64,000 bases of DNA from Ceratothoa steindachneri (taxonomy: Eukaryota > Arthropoda > Malacostraca > Isopoda > Cymothoidae), in NCBI GenBank assembly GCA_963969495.1, contig OZ018329.1, positions 142,518,021 through 142,582,020 of the forward strand, read 5' to 3'. Made by a program: the position numbers and the translations under genes. Under the pieces are notes generated by a model. It saw nothing but the letters and a program-made list of their open reading frames with translations, had not been told where the DNA came from and did not search any database. Below are positions 49,000-60,803 of the stretch, in pieces (within the stretch, counting starts at the first letter, position 1; each line of letters starts with the position of its first letter).

Positions 49000-49705
49000 C
49001 AGAACCTATCACCTCAATTATGATCGCAGAAAAGGAATATAAAGGGATTTGGCGGTAGAATTACTGCTGAAGAACTCTCAGAAACCTTAAAATCCTTTCG
49101 TCAACGAGCACCTGGGCATATAGAAGTGACGCGGCAGAATTTTATAAGAGACCCAACCAATATCCTTCTGGGATTATAAATATCATGTATGCGTGGCTGA
49201 ACGTGGGTTACTTCCCTAACCACTTGAAGGTAGCAGGACTATATATCTCTTAGAGTTTGCAGGAAAAGTCTTCGAGAAGATATTGGCCGAGAGGGTGAAC
49301 ACATTCCTAGATAATAATAATATGCACAACAATCAGCAACATAGCTTCAAAAGGAAGAGAGGAAAGGACACGGCTCTAGGCGTGATCACTGAGAAGCAGG
49401 CAATAGTAAAAGCATAAAAACACCATGCCACACTGGTACTCCGCGACAAAGAATGGAGGAGAAGAAGCCTGCAATACAAAATCTTACAACTGGGTCTCGA
49501 CCCCATACTTAAAAGGATTCTATGCGATTTGTGAACATTAAAACATTCAATGGCCCCGAGCGCGAACTCGAGGTGGGAGTGCCACAAGGTGGTTGTATAA
49601 GTCCTTTGCTTTATAACGTATACACAATCGACCTTATCCAACCTCTGACTGAAAGCTCGTTATACGGCCAATTTGCGGACGATATTACGAGGATCTGCAC
49701 GACAC
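49000..49705 (+). pseudogene. LINE D ORF2: reverse transcriptase, partial
   Basis: Begins with a worn pre-RT block (APGHIEVT near 49110). Then come AGKVFEKILAERVNTFLDNN (about 49257-49318), QHSFKRKRGKDTALGVIT and a degraded palm stretch around 49430-49500 reading LQYKILQLGLDPILKRILC. The open frame 49522-49770 contains LEVGVPQGGCISPLLYNVYT and GQFADDITRI, so the catalytic AspAsp pair is intact. After ADDITRI the sequence no longer matches the family. The D/E-type palm Asp upstream is not clearly readable. Confidence 0.82.
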
Positions 49706-50360
49706 CTTATCGGAATAAGAATTATAAGACTCGAAATCTGAATGAGCAGCAGCCTCTGCTTGATTTTTAGAAGTATATAATTTTTCTTTGTATTGTAAAG
49801 CCTTCTCATGTAAATAACTTTTGCGAGATTCCTTGGCTGATGTAATCTTATCACGGCACGACATACTGCAGGAGAAAATTTTCTCTCGCTGCATCAAGAG
49901 AAATTGAAGGGCTTCTTCATTTTTTACCACGTTTCAAGCATTTTTTGAAGTTATGTTAAAACGTTTTACAAAGAGTAGATTCGAAACTACGCTCATTCCT
50001 TCTACACGAGTACAGTTTGGATTTGCGGTTCTTCTTCAAAGAAATATATTCTTCATACAACCTTGACAGTTTCCTAACGCAAGAGTCTATTCGCTGTGTG
50101 GGAATGCGGGCTCTTTCCCATACTTTTATGACTTTTTGCAAGTGAAGTTGTTACTTTGTGTCAAAGTCATTGACTACACTTGATGATGGTACTGAACAAC
50201 ACGAAGCACATCACCACATGCTGGTAGTCTTGCATATGAAAGTTCACTAGTAGGATGTCTTAAAAGCCAGACTGCCGTAGATGAACGAGTAATTCCAGCC
50301 ATAATCTGAAACAACGGAAATAAAAATTGATTGTAACTGAGTGAGTTCACGGTTCCCCTC
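49685..50360 (-). pseudogene. Second arthropod multicopy orphan protein, relic
   Basis: Three minus-strand pieces in order form one protein. Piece 1 (from about 50310) reads MAGITRSSTAV, LPACGDVLRVVQYHHQ. Piece 2 (50141-49956) reads KVIKVWERARIPTQ, CVRKLSRLYEEYISLKKNRK. Piece 3 (49930-49685) reads VKNEEALQFLLMQREKI, AKESRKSYLHEKALQYKEK. The order matches a highly repeated, uncharacterised arthropod family whose signature is VW.KARIP...KL..LY.EW..L.K, then KNEED..FL..QREKG, and a charged coiled-coil tail; this is from memory. Piece 2 is in another frame, so two frameshifts are needed, and stops occur in the first junction. The sequence TTCCGTTGTTTCAG just before piece 1 looks like a splice acceptor. 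Function is unknown. Confidence 0.72.
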
Positions 50361-50501
50361 AATTTAGTTATACTTAGAAGATATTTTTTTTATACTTTAA
50401 AATATCTAAATATTTAATATTCATGAAAGAATAAACTTCCAGTTGACATAAATAAATAGGCTCCTGTGTTTGTAAAAATTACGGCAGTCATGTTAATTTA
50501 A

Positions 50502-51498
<997 letters not shown>

Positions 51499-51641
51499 GT
51501 CAAAACAGAGGAAGGGGGATGTCTGTGTGTGGGGGTGTTAGGACAAGTTATGACAAGTCAGGACCTGCAGCCGCATGCTCCTGCCTCGTCTATTAAGAAG
51601 CAGTAGCCGATCGCAGATCGTTAGTCACAAATTTTCCAACA

Positions 51642-52271
51642 ATGGAACAGGTTGAGCACCGCGCAGTGTTTAAACTTTTGACCAAGAAAGACAAGAATGC
51701 AAAAGAGATCCATGAACGCATAGTTGCAGTGTACATCGACACCACTCCTTCCTATGCAACCATTGCTCGCTGGAATAAAGAGTTCCACCATGTTTGTGAG
51801 TCTCTTGAAGAGGTCCCTCGTCGAAAATCGACCGGAGAAGGTTAAAGAAATCGAGCGAGAACTTGGAATATCATATGGAAGTGTTATTAACATCATCCAC
51901 GACAATTTAGCCATGACCAAGGTCTCTGCCCATTTCCCTAGAAACCTCACGCCCAATGATTGACTTTAACGTCGTAAAAGTCTATAAGGCCAAAGTTGCA
52001 CAAGCTGCCCTGCGCGAGTGCGGATTCGAGGAGCTCAACCATCGCCCTTATATTCAAGATCTGGCCCCTAGGCGACTACTTTTTATTCCGCCAGCTCAAG
52101 GCTGCACTGCGTGGACGCCGGTTTGGGGACAATGAAGATGTCCAGCTCGCGGTCCAGGAGTGTATAGAACAGCAGTCGGGAGATTCCTGGTTGTCAGGAA
52201 TTCGAAGCCTCAGGGACAAGTTCCGCAAGTGCATTGAATTCGAGGGTAGTTATATTGAAAAATTGATCTAA
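51642..52271 (+). pseudogene. Mariner transposase, deleted and frameshifted
   Basis: The frame starts at ATG 51642 with an N-terminal helix-turn-helix of the mariner type (HRAVFKLLTKKDKNAKEIH, then PSYATIARWNKEF), which binds the inverted repeats. After a frameshift near 51800 the second helix-turn-helix follows (EIERELGISYGSVINIIHDN, MTKVSAHFPRNLTPND). The sequence then jumps at about 51965-52000 to the C-terminal part: AALRECGFEELNHRPYIQDLAP, where relatives have YSPDLAP, then DYFLFRQLKAALRGRRF and WLSGIRSLRDKFRKCIE. The central catalytic region with the first two Asp residues is absent, so no active enzyme can be made. A second frameshift lies near 52055. Confidence 0.9.
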
Positions 52272-52297
52272 CACTTTTCTTCATATTCGTTTCCTTC

Positions 52298-52331
52298 TAT
52301 CCGAATTGCAAAACTTATCGATCGCCCCTCG
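52298..52331 (-). repeat. Mariner right terminal inverted repeat
   Basis: Read on the minus strand it begins CGAGGGGCGATCGATAAGTT and is followed on the plus strand by TATATA. Five substitutions separate it from the left end over 30 bases. Confidence 0.92.
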
Positions 52332-52363
52332 TATATACATATATATATATATATACATATATA

Positions 52364-52546
52364 CCAGGTAATGGCTTTGCCACTCACCTAGGTGAAGCTT
52401 GCGCTTTGATAGTAAGATTTAAATTTAAAATCTAAAAAAAGCAGCCATGGTTAATTTTTTAATTATTTGCTGAACTTTGCCAACTATAATAATTTTAAAA
52501 AGGAAGTCAAAATAAATCTCCCCCCTTTCAAAATATCACGTTGCTA

Positions 52547-52548
<2 letters not shown>
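52364..52548 (+). repeat. Short dispersed repeat, copy 2, flanked by TA arrays
   Basis: Matches 28530-28707 in reverse complement. It is embedded between TA runs at 52332-52363 and 52549-52612, so it looks inserted into the same microsatellite as the mariner. No terminal inverted repeat or coding frame is visible. Confidence 0.78.

Positions 52549-52612
<64 letters not shown>
52549..52612. repeat. (TA)n microsatellite
   Basis: About 64 bp of TA repeats with one AAATA interruption, on the right side of the dispersed repeat. The following roughly 350 bp (52613-52960) hold no gene that I can identify. Confidence 0.97.
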
Positions 52613-52615
<3 letters not shown>

Positions 52616-53299
52616 GAAATTTTCCCCAATTTTCTCTACTATTTCTGCCACTAAAATCCTCTACTATTATATTTCTCACTTTATATCTCCAATTTCCATT
52701 GTCTAATGATCAGCAGTCTGCTTTTGCTTAAAGACTTGACCTGCATTGGTAAAGGAGGAAACTCGGATACCCGCATAGAAGTCCTACTACAACTGTCTTC
52801 TGCGAATCTTTTGTGAAGAGAAGACTCGGAATTCTAGATCTACGCTTGAGGCCAACTACGAACGATTGGAGTATCCACCGGATCATTACACACGCGTGAG
52901 ATCACGCGAGGTTTCGAAGGCGCGAACACTTCCATTCAACTCCTTCTGCACCCACAGCAGCACATCCCTTGTTCAGATAACCTTTCTGCCACTATAAGGA
53001 CTTTCGAATCCGCCTGTCTCTGATGTGTCCGACCTCCGGAAGGAAGCGCTACAGGTGGAGCGAAGAAGGTGGCCTCGTTGTGGAGCAGATTGATCAGGGC
53101 AAGAAGAAGGACCCTGGTAGACATCTTATTTATGTAGGGTAGATAAGGGTGAACCAGGGAAGATATAGGTACACGCCCCCGCGTAAACAACTCACCGCGG
53201 TTGTGGCCGTCATGGACGACACTAACGGCAAGAAGCGTGTCCCGCTCAGGGTCTAAGAGCGTTGCAAAAAGCTTCTGAGCCAAACAGGCTTTGAAGTGC

Positions 53300-54640
53300 T
53301 CTATTCCAAGTTAGGAATCGTGCTTTGCAATTGAAAGAACAGGAAAATAGCTACTTGGCATTCTGTGACACGAATCAAGACAGGGGTAATCTGCTGAGAG
53401 AAAAGCATAGACAAAAACTTGACGACATCTGACTCATCTCGAGAATTCTTCCACATGTAGCAGTGAAGAGATCGATCACGTGTCGACGAATCGACCCTTA
53501 GGTCGGATTGCAGACAGCAGAAAAAAATAAAAAGGAAATTCAAGTAAACAGAATTGCACAAAAGTTGATGAGACATATAAATTTAAAAACCATGACAGTG
53601 AGGTATATGAGCATGTGTTTAAGGTGACGTTCCAGACAAGAGAAATGGATGCAAATGCATCTGAAAATGGGCTGGTTAACTTTAACTCAAAAGTCACTGC
53701 AGCTGCATTGAGCGTGAGGTATTTTTCCCACTACAAATTTGTTTTGGGTGCTATGCTATGAAAAAGCATCTTACCAAATTGTAAATTGAAAGGAAAGGTG
53801 TGTTCAGAGTGTGCAGAACACGTTCATATGTTGCCGGAATGCACAAACTAGAATAAGAAATTTCTTAACTGCTGCCACTCACCGTACACTATCAATTGAT
53901 TGCCAAATAAAAAAAGCAATGGATAACCGATAAGAAAAAGATACTGATTGAGGAAAGAAATAAAAAAGCTAATTCCACGTATGCACAGGTGGCGTAGAGC
54001 TCAAAGCAAGGAAAGACTATGCTCCAGATAGAGCAGAATATGAGACCCAGTCTGATAATGTGCATCCTAACGCCCATTTTGCCAATGTTATTAATCCTGG
54101 CAGCTACGCAACCAAACTTATTGAAATGAGGGTCTACAACGGCCTCAAACTGATGTGGTTCCAAGACAACCCACCGTCTGGCAAAGTACTTCAAGCCTAA
54201 CTCAACAGAATGAGTGAAGCAATGCCAAGATCCTGCTCCGCCCCCCGAGACCCATGAATATACAAACCTAAACCTGCAGAAATAACTGACTCTCAAATGG
54301 ACATAAGCAAAGCATCCGCAAGCGATGAGCCAGAACAAATGGGACCCACAACGTCTATCGCACGAAGGTATACGACCCAAGAACCATGCATGAAGATATA
54401 TAGATCACCGTTAGCACCAATTTCAAACCTGTCCAACACCAATTACATCATTGAGGAAATAGTTAAAGGGAAATACAAGTTGCAGTTTTATGCCGATATT
54501 AATGAAGAAGAATTATTCCAGGCAAGTAGATGAGGTCTAGTTGAGATTTGCCAAGAGCGATACTTCAACTTAAGCAAAGATCAATTTAAGAAGAAAAGGT
54601 CGAAAATGGTGAGATCTCCAGCCAGAGAATATGAAGTAAA
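53300..54640 (+). pseudogene. LINE E ORF1, gag-like protein
   Basis: Readable pieces in order are KFKNHDSEVYEHVFKVTFQT and REMDANASENGLVNF (about 53580-53690), a worn zinc knuckle KGKVCSECAEHVHMLPEC (53790-53850), a Pro-rich linker, and near 54430-54590 NYIIEEIVKGKYKLQFYADI with LSKDQFKKKRSK. The last block is equivalent to EELISGRYKWRF...SKDQLNCLPK of copy D. This is the nucleic-acid-binding ORF1 protein of the element. Several stops and frameshifts break it. The first knuckle keeps two Cys, one His and one Cys; the second is lost. Confidence 0.72.
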
Positions 54641-54689
54641 GAGCAAACAAACAAATAAGAATTAAACCTGGATATCAACGTTAGATATA

Positions 54690-55370
54690 TCAAAAAACTG
54701 AAAACTTACTTTCTTAACGTCAACAGATGGAGTACTAAAGGTGGTATATATAATGAGATTATAAAATCACTATCCACAGGCATCGCACTAATATCTGAAC
54801 ATGGTCTGGATGGAGATAAAGAATATGTAAAACTCTAGAATTACGTGGTTCTAATGACAAACCACTCGAGGCAAAGGAAGAAGGAGTGGCTTTCGTGATC
54901 AGAGAAGGAATTAGATTCAAAGAAATACATGACGTGCATTAATCTTACTTAGCTTTCAAGATTATTAGTATGACATACGATGATAGTGTGGTGGTTGTTG
55001 GATATCAGCCACCAAGGCGCCCGTACTTACCAATCCCCCAACTTTTTACCACTCTTTAGAAGAGAACCATCAACTATATTAATAGATCTAAATGCCGACT
55101 GTAGAGAAACTGGATATACTACGGCGTATAAAGGAGTTGAGACTTCGCTAATTCTCCTATTTGGTAGGGACATACTGTCGTACACAGGAAAGGCCCAAAT
55201 TTTGTAAACTATCATACTGTAAGACCTTCAACTACACCTGACATAATACTAACGAATCCCAACCTCTCCCTATATAAGTGACAAATCCAGGCTCATATAT
55301 CCCGTCCGATCACGTGAGAATGTTAAGGACCATATCAACATCTCCAATCCAAGTAAAACTTCACAGACGT
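54690..55370 (+). pseudogene. LINE E ORF2: APE-type endonuclease
   Basis: Pieces in changing frames give TYFLNVNRWSTKGGIYNEII (first strand with Asn), IALISEHGLDGDKEYVKL (catalytic Glu), VVLMTNHS, VAFVIREGIRFKEI, VVVGYQPPRRPYLPIPQLF, ILIDLNADCRETGYTTAYKG (Asp and Asn), VRPSTTPDIILTNPNLSLY and IPSDHVRMLRTI. The catalytic SDH motif is intact here, unlike in copies B and D. Multiple frameshifts and stops inactivate the gene. Confidence 0.78.
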
Positions 55371-55839
55371 AGATGATAAGTTAAGGCATACGGGGCTGCA
55401 TACAAGGGATATCTCCAGAGCACATAGATAGGCCAGATGGAAGGTGCTACGCTTGATAACAAATTTAGTGGAAGCCGACTGTATAACTATCCCATAGACA
55501 GAATATAAAGTACTCCAAGCTCCAAAATGGGACAGAAATATACTAGACAAAATGGATCAACTGGTGATCCTCATTAACGCTATAAATATTTATGGAAACA
55601 CAACACATCGCTACAAGGAATTAAGGTAGCTAAGTAAAAATGAAATTAATTAATTTATTCGGGAGAAATTAGGCAAAAAAAGGGACAACATCATAGCCAA
55701 AGTCGACACAAAAATGGACACAACGAAATTTTGGAGCAAGTTAAAAAGCCTGAGCGGCACGCCCCTTAAGAATAAAATCACCATCAAAGTTAACGGCATA
55801 GAAATTTTAGAAGAAATGTAGAATAAATGAGGAGGAAAA

Positions 55840-57320
55840 TGAGAATTTTGATTGGAGATATGAGGAAGATATACTTGCAAGGATTACGGAGCTAGGTGAT
55901 GAGCTCAGACCACACCATAACGTAGATGGCACTCGTGTCGCACAAAAGGAAGGGATGCCCTTCATCCACGAGGAGTATGTGGCTGCCCTCAGGAGTTTTA
56001 AACAAAAAGCACCAGGAATAACTGGCATTACTAAGATGCACCTAATAAACGCACCACGGAATATGAACGAGGCTCTATTGGAGCTGTCTAACGCTTGCCT
56101 TAATGCTGGTTATTTCCCATACTATTTCAAAGAGCCAAAATAATTTTCCTGATGAAACCTGGTAAACCAAAGAAGGACATAAGCAGTTATAGGTAAACTC
56201 ATGGAAAACTACTTAAAAACAGACTAAGGAATTACTTAGATTCCAAGGAGGTATATAAAGATCAACAACATAAGTTCAGGAGAAAGCTTGGTACCAAACC
56301 GGCATTAGCACTGATGACCAGAAAAATTGCTATCGCCAAGGCCAAAGATTGCAATGTAGACATGGTGCTTCGCGACGTGTCCTCAGCCTTTGATAAGGTA
56401 GGGATAACTGCACTTAAAATGAAAATCAATGACTTCGTAATCTAGCAGAGTATAGCAGAAATAATATAAGATTACTTTGAAGACCTTCAGGCAATTTAAA
56501 AAATAAACACCATTGACGGGGAGCCCTTTGCTCTAGAGACAGGGATGGCACAAGGGGGATGACTTAGTCCTACCTTGTATGCAATATACATGGGCTCCTC
56601 CCTCACCCAAATCACAAATCGGCGCAATATATTCAACTGGAAGACCATATAAAACAGGTTGTTATCAGCAAATATCGTAACCCAAGAGATGTGGCCAACA
56701 GGACGAGAGGAGAAATTTAGAATCTCAACAGATTCAAGAAAGAAACAAGATCAGAACAAATATCAACAAATTTAGAATGATCCCGAAGGTAGGACGAAAC
56801 ACCACTAAGTTCTGGAGCAAAAAGAACATTACGCATACTCCAGCCATGGCCGAGTAATTGGTCTCAAATTTACATCAAACAGATATGTTGCTCACTACAG
56901 GGAAAAGGTTGGTGTAGCAAAGAGGTCGTTAGAGTCGCTGTTCCGTTTCCGATTTCTTTCACCACAAAACAGAAAGAAATTATAAATGCTACTTTTGAAA
57001 CCACTATTGCTATCTCCCACTATTCCCCTTCATGTCTCAAGCAAGACACTGATGAGAAAAACAAAGCCACAAGATTTATAAATAATGTTACCCTTCAGGA
57101 CCGGATTCCATCGACCATACTAAACGAAATCACCGATATTGAACCAATAAATATCCCCCTAAACAAACGTGCAAAGGAAATATGGCAAAAGATAGATTAA
57201 TATTTACTAGAAGAAGTAACCCAACAAATAAAGCTTAAAGGAGACTTACCAGATCTACATTTTAAAAAAGCCTTCAAAAGTAGCCAAATGCAGACGCGGA
57301 AGGCGATCCTCCCTATATAA
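55840..57320 (+). pseudogene. LINE E ORF2: reverse transcriptase and C-terminal domain
   Basis: The pre-RT and RT blocks read VAALRSFKQKAPGITGITK, LSNACLNAGYFPYYF, FLMKPGKPKKDIS, HKFRRKLGTKPALALMT, MVLRDVSSAFDKVG (palm Asp present), and LETGMAQGG followed by a stop and LSPTLYAIYM. The segment where FADD should be reads SSLTQIT, so the catalytic Asp pair is lost. The C-terminal domain is well kept: KFTSNRYVAHYREKVGVAK, RSLESLFRFRFLSPQNRKK and LLLSPTIPLHVSSK (about 56865-57045), ending near 57320 after KVAKCRRGR. Confidence 0.8.
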
Positions 57321-57387
57321 AAATGATAATGATACTAAAAATAAAATAAAGTAAAAATAAAGTGAAAAATAATAAATAAATACATTG

Positions 57388-57462
57388 AAAAAAGATCCGT
57401 AGTGAACAATTAATTAATTAATTTAATTAAAAAAGAAAAAAGATCCGTATTAGTGAACATAA
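57388..57462 (+). repeat. Short tandem duplication in the LINE E 3' tail
   Basis: A block AAAAAGATCCGTAGTGAACA at about 57388 recurs, slightly altered, about 48-49 bp downstream, separated by AATTAATT-rich sequence. Short repeats at 3' termini are common in LINEs, so this may mark the end of copy E. Confidence 0.6.
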
Positions 57463-58572
57463 TTCAACATAATGACATTATAAGTAAAAAGGAACAATGA
57501 AAAAAATCCAAAGATGACAAAAATTTAACATCAGTGAAAAATGGAATGGAAACAAGAGGAATAATGCAGAGGAAAAACTCTATTAACTCACAGAAGAGGT
57601 TTGTCAATGAAAACAAAGGCTCGAAAGATACTCATTTATTTGAGTAATCAAGGAAACAACAAAAGGAAAAAAAGAGGATTGACAACTGAGGTTACCGTAC
57701 AACCTGGTAAATATCTTCTCTCCCTATAGACACTTTTTCCTACCTATCTCTCCCTACATCTATTCCATACACATTTTTCCTTTCTTACATCGTCGTTAAT
57801 CGTTGATGATCAGCAAAGGAATCAACCAAAACGGCAGGCAGACTATGATGAATGCGGCCGGCATTGATACATCGCGTGGTGGGAAGACTGGTTTCTGGCT
57901 GAAGCTGGATATTAATTTGTGGTTTCCGTTAATATATAGTGACGGTCACCGTCATGCGCAGTAGTCGTCGATCACTCTCCCGCAGAAAGATGATAGTATT
58001 TCTATTTAAGATTTCTCGGGGGAAAGTCGTCCGATGCTTTGCAGCGTGGCGTTTGATGGCTCCGTCTTGGAGAAGCGCTGTTAGTAGTCGATACAGTCAC
58101 CGATGTTGTATATATATTCGTACAAGAGATTACATTCCTGCAAGTGGCCCGTCGCGGGAAGGCAGCTATTTTTTAATGATGAGGGCGCGAGCTTTCTTTG
58201 GTCTGTAATAAATTGCTAATTTAATTTGGCTTGTTTGATCTATGGTGATAATATTCTTGTGTAAATTATTCTAGGTTTCTAATTTTTGTCATTTCTGATT
58301 CGTCCTAAGACATATTCTTATATTAAATAATAATGTATATATAAAACCCATTTTGGTAAAAAAAAATTTATTGTTTGCCCAGAAGATGACCTTTGAAAAG
58401 GTTGAAAGAGGACTTGGCTAATAAAGATATGTGACTTGTCAGTATTTTTTTCCCACCTTCGCTTCTGAAAAGAAAGTCTTTCAAAATTTAAAAAGCTGCA
58501 GCTCAAGCTTAAAACCAGGCAGCCAACGCTGTCGTTTTTCACAAATTTTGCATACAACATGGTGTCCTACCA

Positions 58573-58575
<3 letters not shown>
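57463..58575. other. No gene recognised
   Basis: A less AT-rich segment at about 57790-58200 carries an 89-codon plus-strand frame (57939-58208) rich in Arg and Ser with no recognised motif. It starts within a perfect 15-nt palindrome, TGACGGT-C-ACCGTCA (57940-57954). The rest is AT-rich. Confidence 0.45.
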
Positions 58576-58622
<47 letters not shown>

Positions 58623-58637
58623 AGAGAGAGAGAGAGA
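58576..58637. repeat. (TA)n followed by (GA)n microsatellite
   Basis: A TA array at 58576-58619 changes directly into a GA array at 58620-58637. Confidence 0.96.
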
Positions 58638-60599
58638 TACATAGCCGTAGGCTTCTTCTCCACCACTGGATGAAGTGGTAAAGGTCCCTCTATTCTAGCA
58701 TCAATTTTATTTCATCATTGGTTTTCGCCTCAGTGTCGCTCGTCTTGCATAGATCGAGATTTTTGATCGAGTTTTCTCTTCGTCTTTGTCATCCGCCCTC
58801 CAAACCTCATCCATCAGAGGAGTAGTGCATAAGTTCTCATCTTTCAAGTCCAGCTTTCATCCTTGGGTTCAGAGAGATTCAATCTAGTTCTTTTACGTGG
58901 TGTTTAAAGTTTGGAGACAATTTGTTACTCAAATTTACAGCCATCTTTAATTCCTCATTTGTTCCCCCCATTTTTGCAGCAGACGACGACTATAGGATAT
59001 CATGATCACACTAGTTGGTGGAAAACACTCGCTTCAGGACATTCCATTCCTATTTACTTCGAAGGAATCTTATATCAATTCTTTCTTTATTACAATAAAT
59101 TTTCACTCTATTTCCTCTTGGAAGTTTTGACCAAAAGTGGCTGGGTGGCTGTTCTATCGCGGTTTGTCACGCTGGGTCTCATTTTAAAAATCAACAGTCC
59201 CTAAGACACTAAACCCTTAGTCCACTCTTCTCTCTAATTTTCACTACCCTTTATTTCTTGGTCTTTACATAAATTCATTTCCTAATTTTTCCTGCCAGAT
59301 ATTTATAATCCCGATCAATTCTTACTAATTTTGCCCAATTTCTTTTGAAAAGGATTGAATAATAAATGATTTTCTCTTCTCCTTTTTATTTAAACTCATT
59401 GCCTATTTATTCCAAACAATTCCCTTTAGATTTGTGTAGATTTATTTCTTGGTAGTCTACTGAAGAGGAAAGTTCACTCTCTCTGAAAGCATGACATACT
59501 ATTATCATTATGAGTGTTGAAGGTGAGGGAACAACCATTAACGACCCTGAGATTTTCCCTACAAATTCTTCTTAATACTTTGCCAACCCTATTGCTCTTA
59601 ATTGTTTTTCTTGTAATATAGGGTTACTATCGTCTAAATAGTATCTGGGGGATTCCATTACCTCATCTCTGGAGACAGGTTTTCTTGAAAGAGTGGGGTT
59701 GTATACCATGGTCTCCTCGAATGTAGACGAAGATATCTAGAAAGAGCAACATACTTTTCTCCAACGACGGCATAAATCCAAATTACTGTATTCTTGTTTC
59801 CATTTTATTTTTCCCTATGAAGAAAAATTAAAAGAAATGTATTAGGAATTTATTAGTAGAAAAGCCGCGTGGTAAAGTTATGAAAATCGAAAGCAGTAAA
59901 ACTATGTGAATTAACCGAATGTCTCCTAGAATTGTTAAATCTTTAGATATATCTAATTCTATGACATGATCACATGATCTTGTGGAAGAGACTTATGGTA
60001 GTTAAAAATTAGGTGGAATGCAGGAAAAAATGGAGAATATGATAAATTACCCTGAATCTTCGAAGTCAATTTTATCTTTGAAAGTCGAAGGCAAAGAAAA
60101 ACTTAATTTCAATTCTACTATAATATAATAATATTACCTAAAATCATGTAAAGGGTAAGCAATTGTATTTCACTAATTAACTGAAATTTCACCAAAACAA
60201 AATACAGCCTTTCAAATTGTGTTTATATTCCTCTCCGGGTTTTTGGTTGTGGGATGAAGCCATTTCATGTAATTATTTTACAAAGGTCAAATGCACAGAG
60301 AAAACGGACGCAGAATTATCAATTTTGCTAAGTTTAAAAGTAAAGGCCTTTTACATCGGTAATAGTATGTTCCTGAATAAGACCCCCAAGTGTCAAAAAC
60401 TACACGTTTTCATATCCTTAGATAAAAAGATATGAAGTTCAAAATCCAGTTTCTTGCCACCTTGGGCTTCCTTACCTCGTGTTATACTATAAACTCAGTC
60501 AAATTTGTTGCCACTCCTAAAATTCAAGCAGTTCCCTAACCAGGAACTTCCCTTTATTTCAATCTCATTAAGAACCTAAGAAAACTACCCCTTAAACAA

Positions 60600-60803
60600 A
60601 TGTTTAAAATAAATATTAAAACAATGATAGCACTTATACTTTTGTTTTCTTTGTTAACAGTGATGATCACACAATTTTACAGCAATTGTATAATACACCG
60701 TTCACAACAATCATTGAAATCAGTTCCATTCTACACTGATAACAACCTAGATAAAAAGAGGTTACATACAACACTCATAAAGCTGCAGATTGAAAGTAGT
60801 TAG
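60600..60803 (+). CDS. Weak candidate: 67-codon frame with N-terminal membrane anchor
   Basis: Begins at ATG with a short basic stretch (MFKINIKT), then about 20 hydrophobic residues (MIALILLFSLLTVMI) and a polar remainder with NCIIHRS. This is the layout of a type II signal-anchor as found at the start of Golgi enzymes, so it could be a first exon. No downstream exon or family motif supports this. In T-rich DNA such a hydrophobic stretch arises easily by chance. Confidence 0.15.
   Translation: MFKINIKTMIALILLFSLLTVMITQFYSNCIIHRSQQSLKSVPFYTDNNLDKKRLHTTLIKLQIESS

Larger units (their letters stand above)
46440..49705 (+). mobile_element. LINE copy D (plus strand), 3'-truncated in the RT
   Basis: A two-ORF LINE of the same family as copies A-C and E. 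ORF1 with CCHC knuckles occupies about 46560-47950. ORF2 begins at about 47966-47990 with an endonuclease and reaches the RT active site near 49690. Homology stops just after FADDI, where sequence of an unrelated minus-strand gene begins, so the 3' end is lost by deletion or rearrangement. LINEs normally lose 5' ends, which makes this 3' loss notable. Confidence 0.82.
52960..57330 (+). mobile_element. LINE copy E (plus strand), near full length but degenerate
   Basis: The longest copy of the LINE family. In order it has a less AT-rich 5' region (about 52960-53300), ORF1 with a zinc knuckle (53300-54640), endonuclease (54690-55370), pre-RT linker and RT (55840-56700) and C-terminal domain (56700-57320), followed by an AT-rich tail with a short duplication. 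Stops occur in every part. Copies D and E are in the same orientation about 3 kb apart, with the mariner composite between them. Confidence 0.82.
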
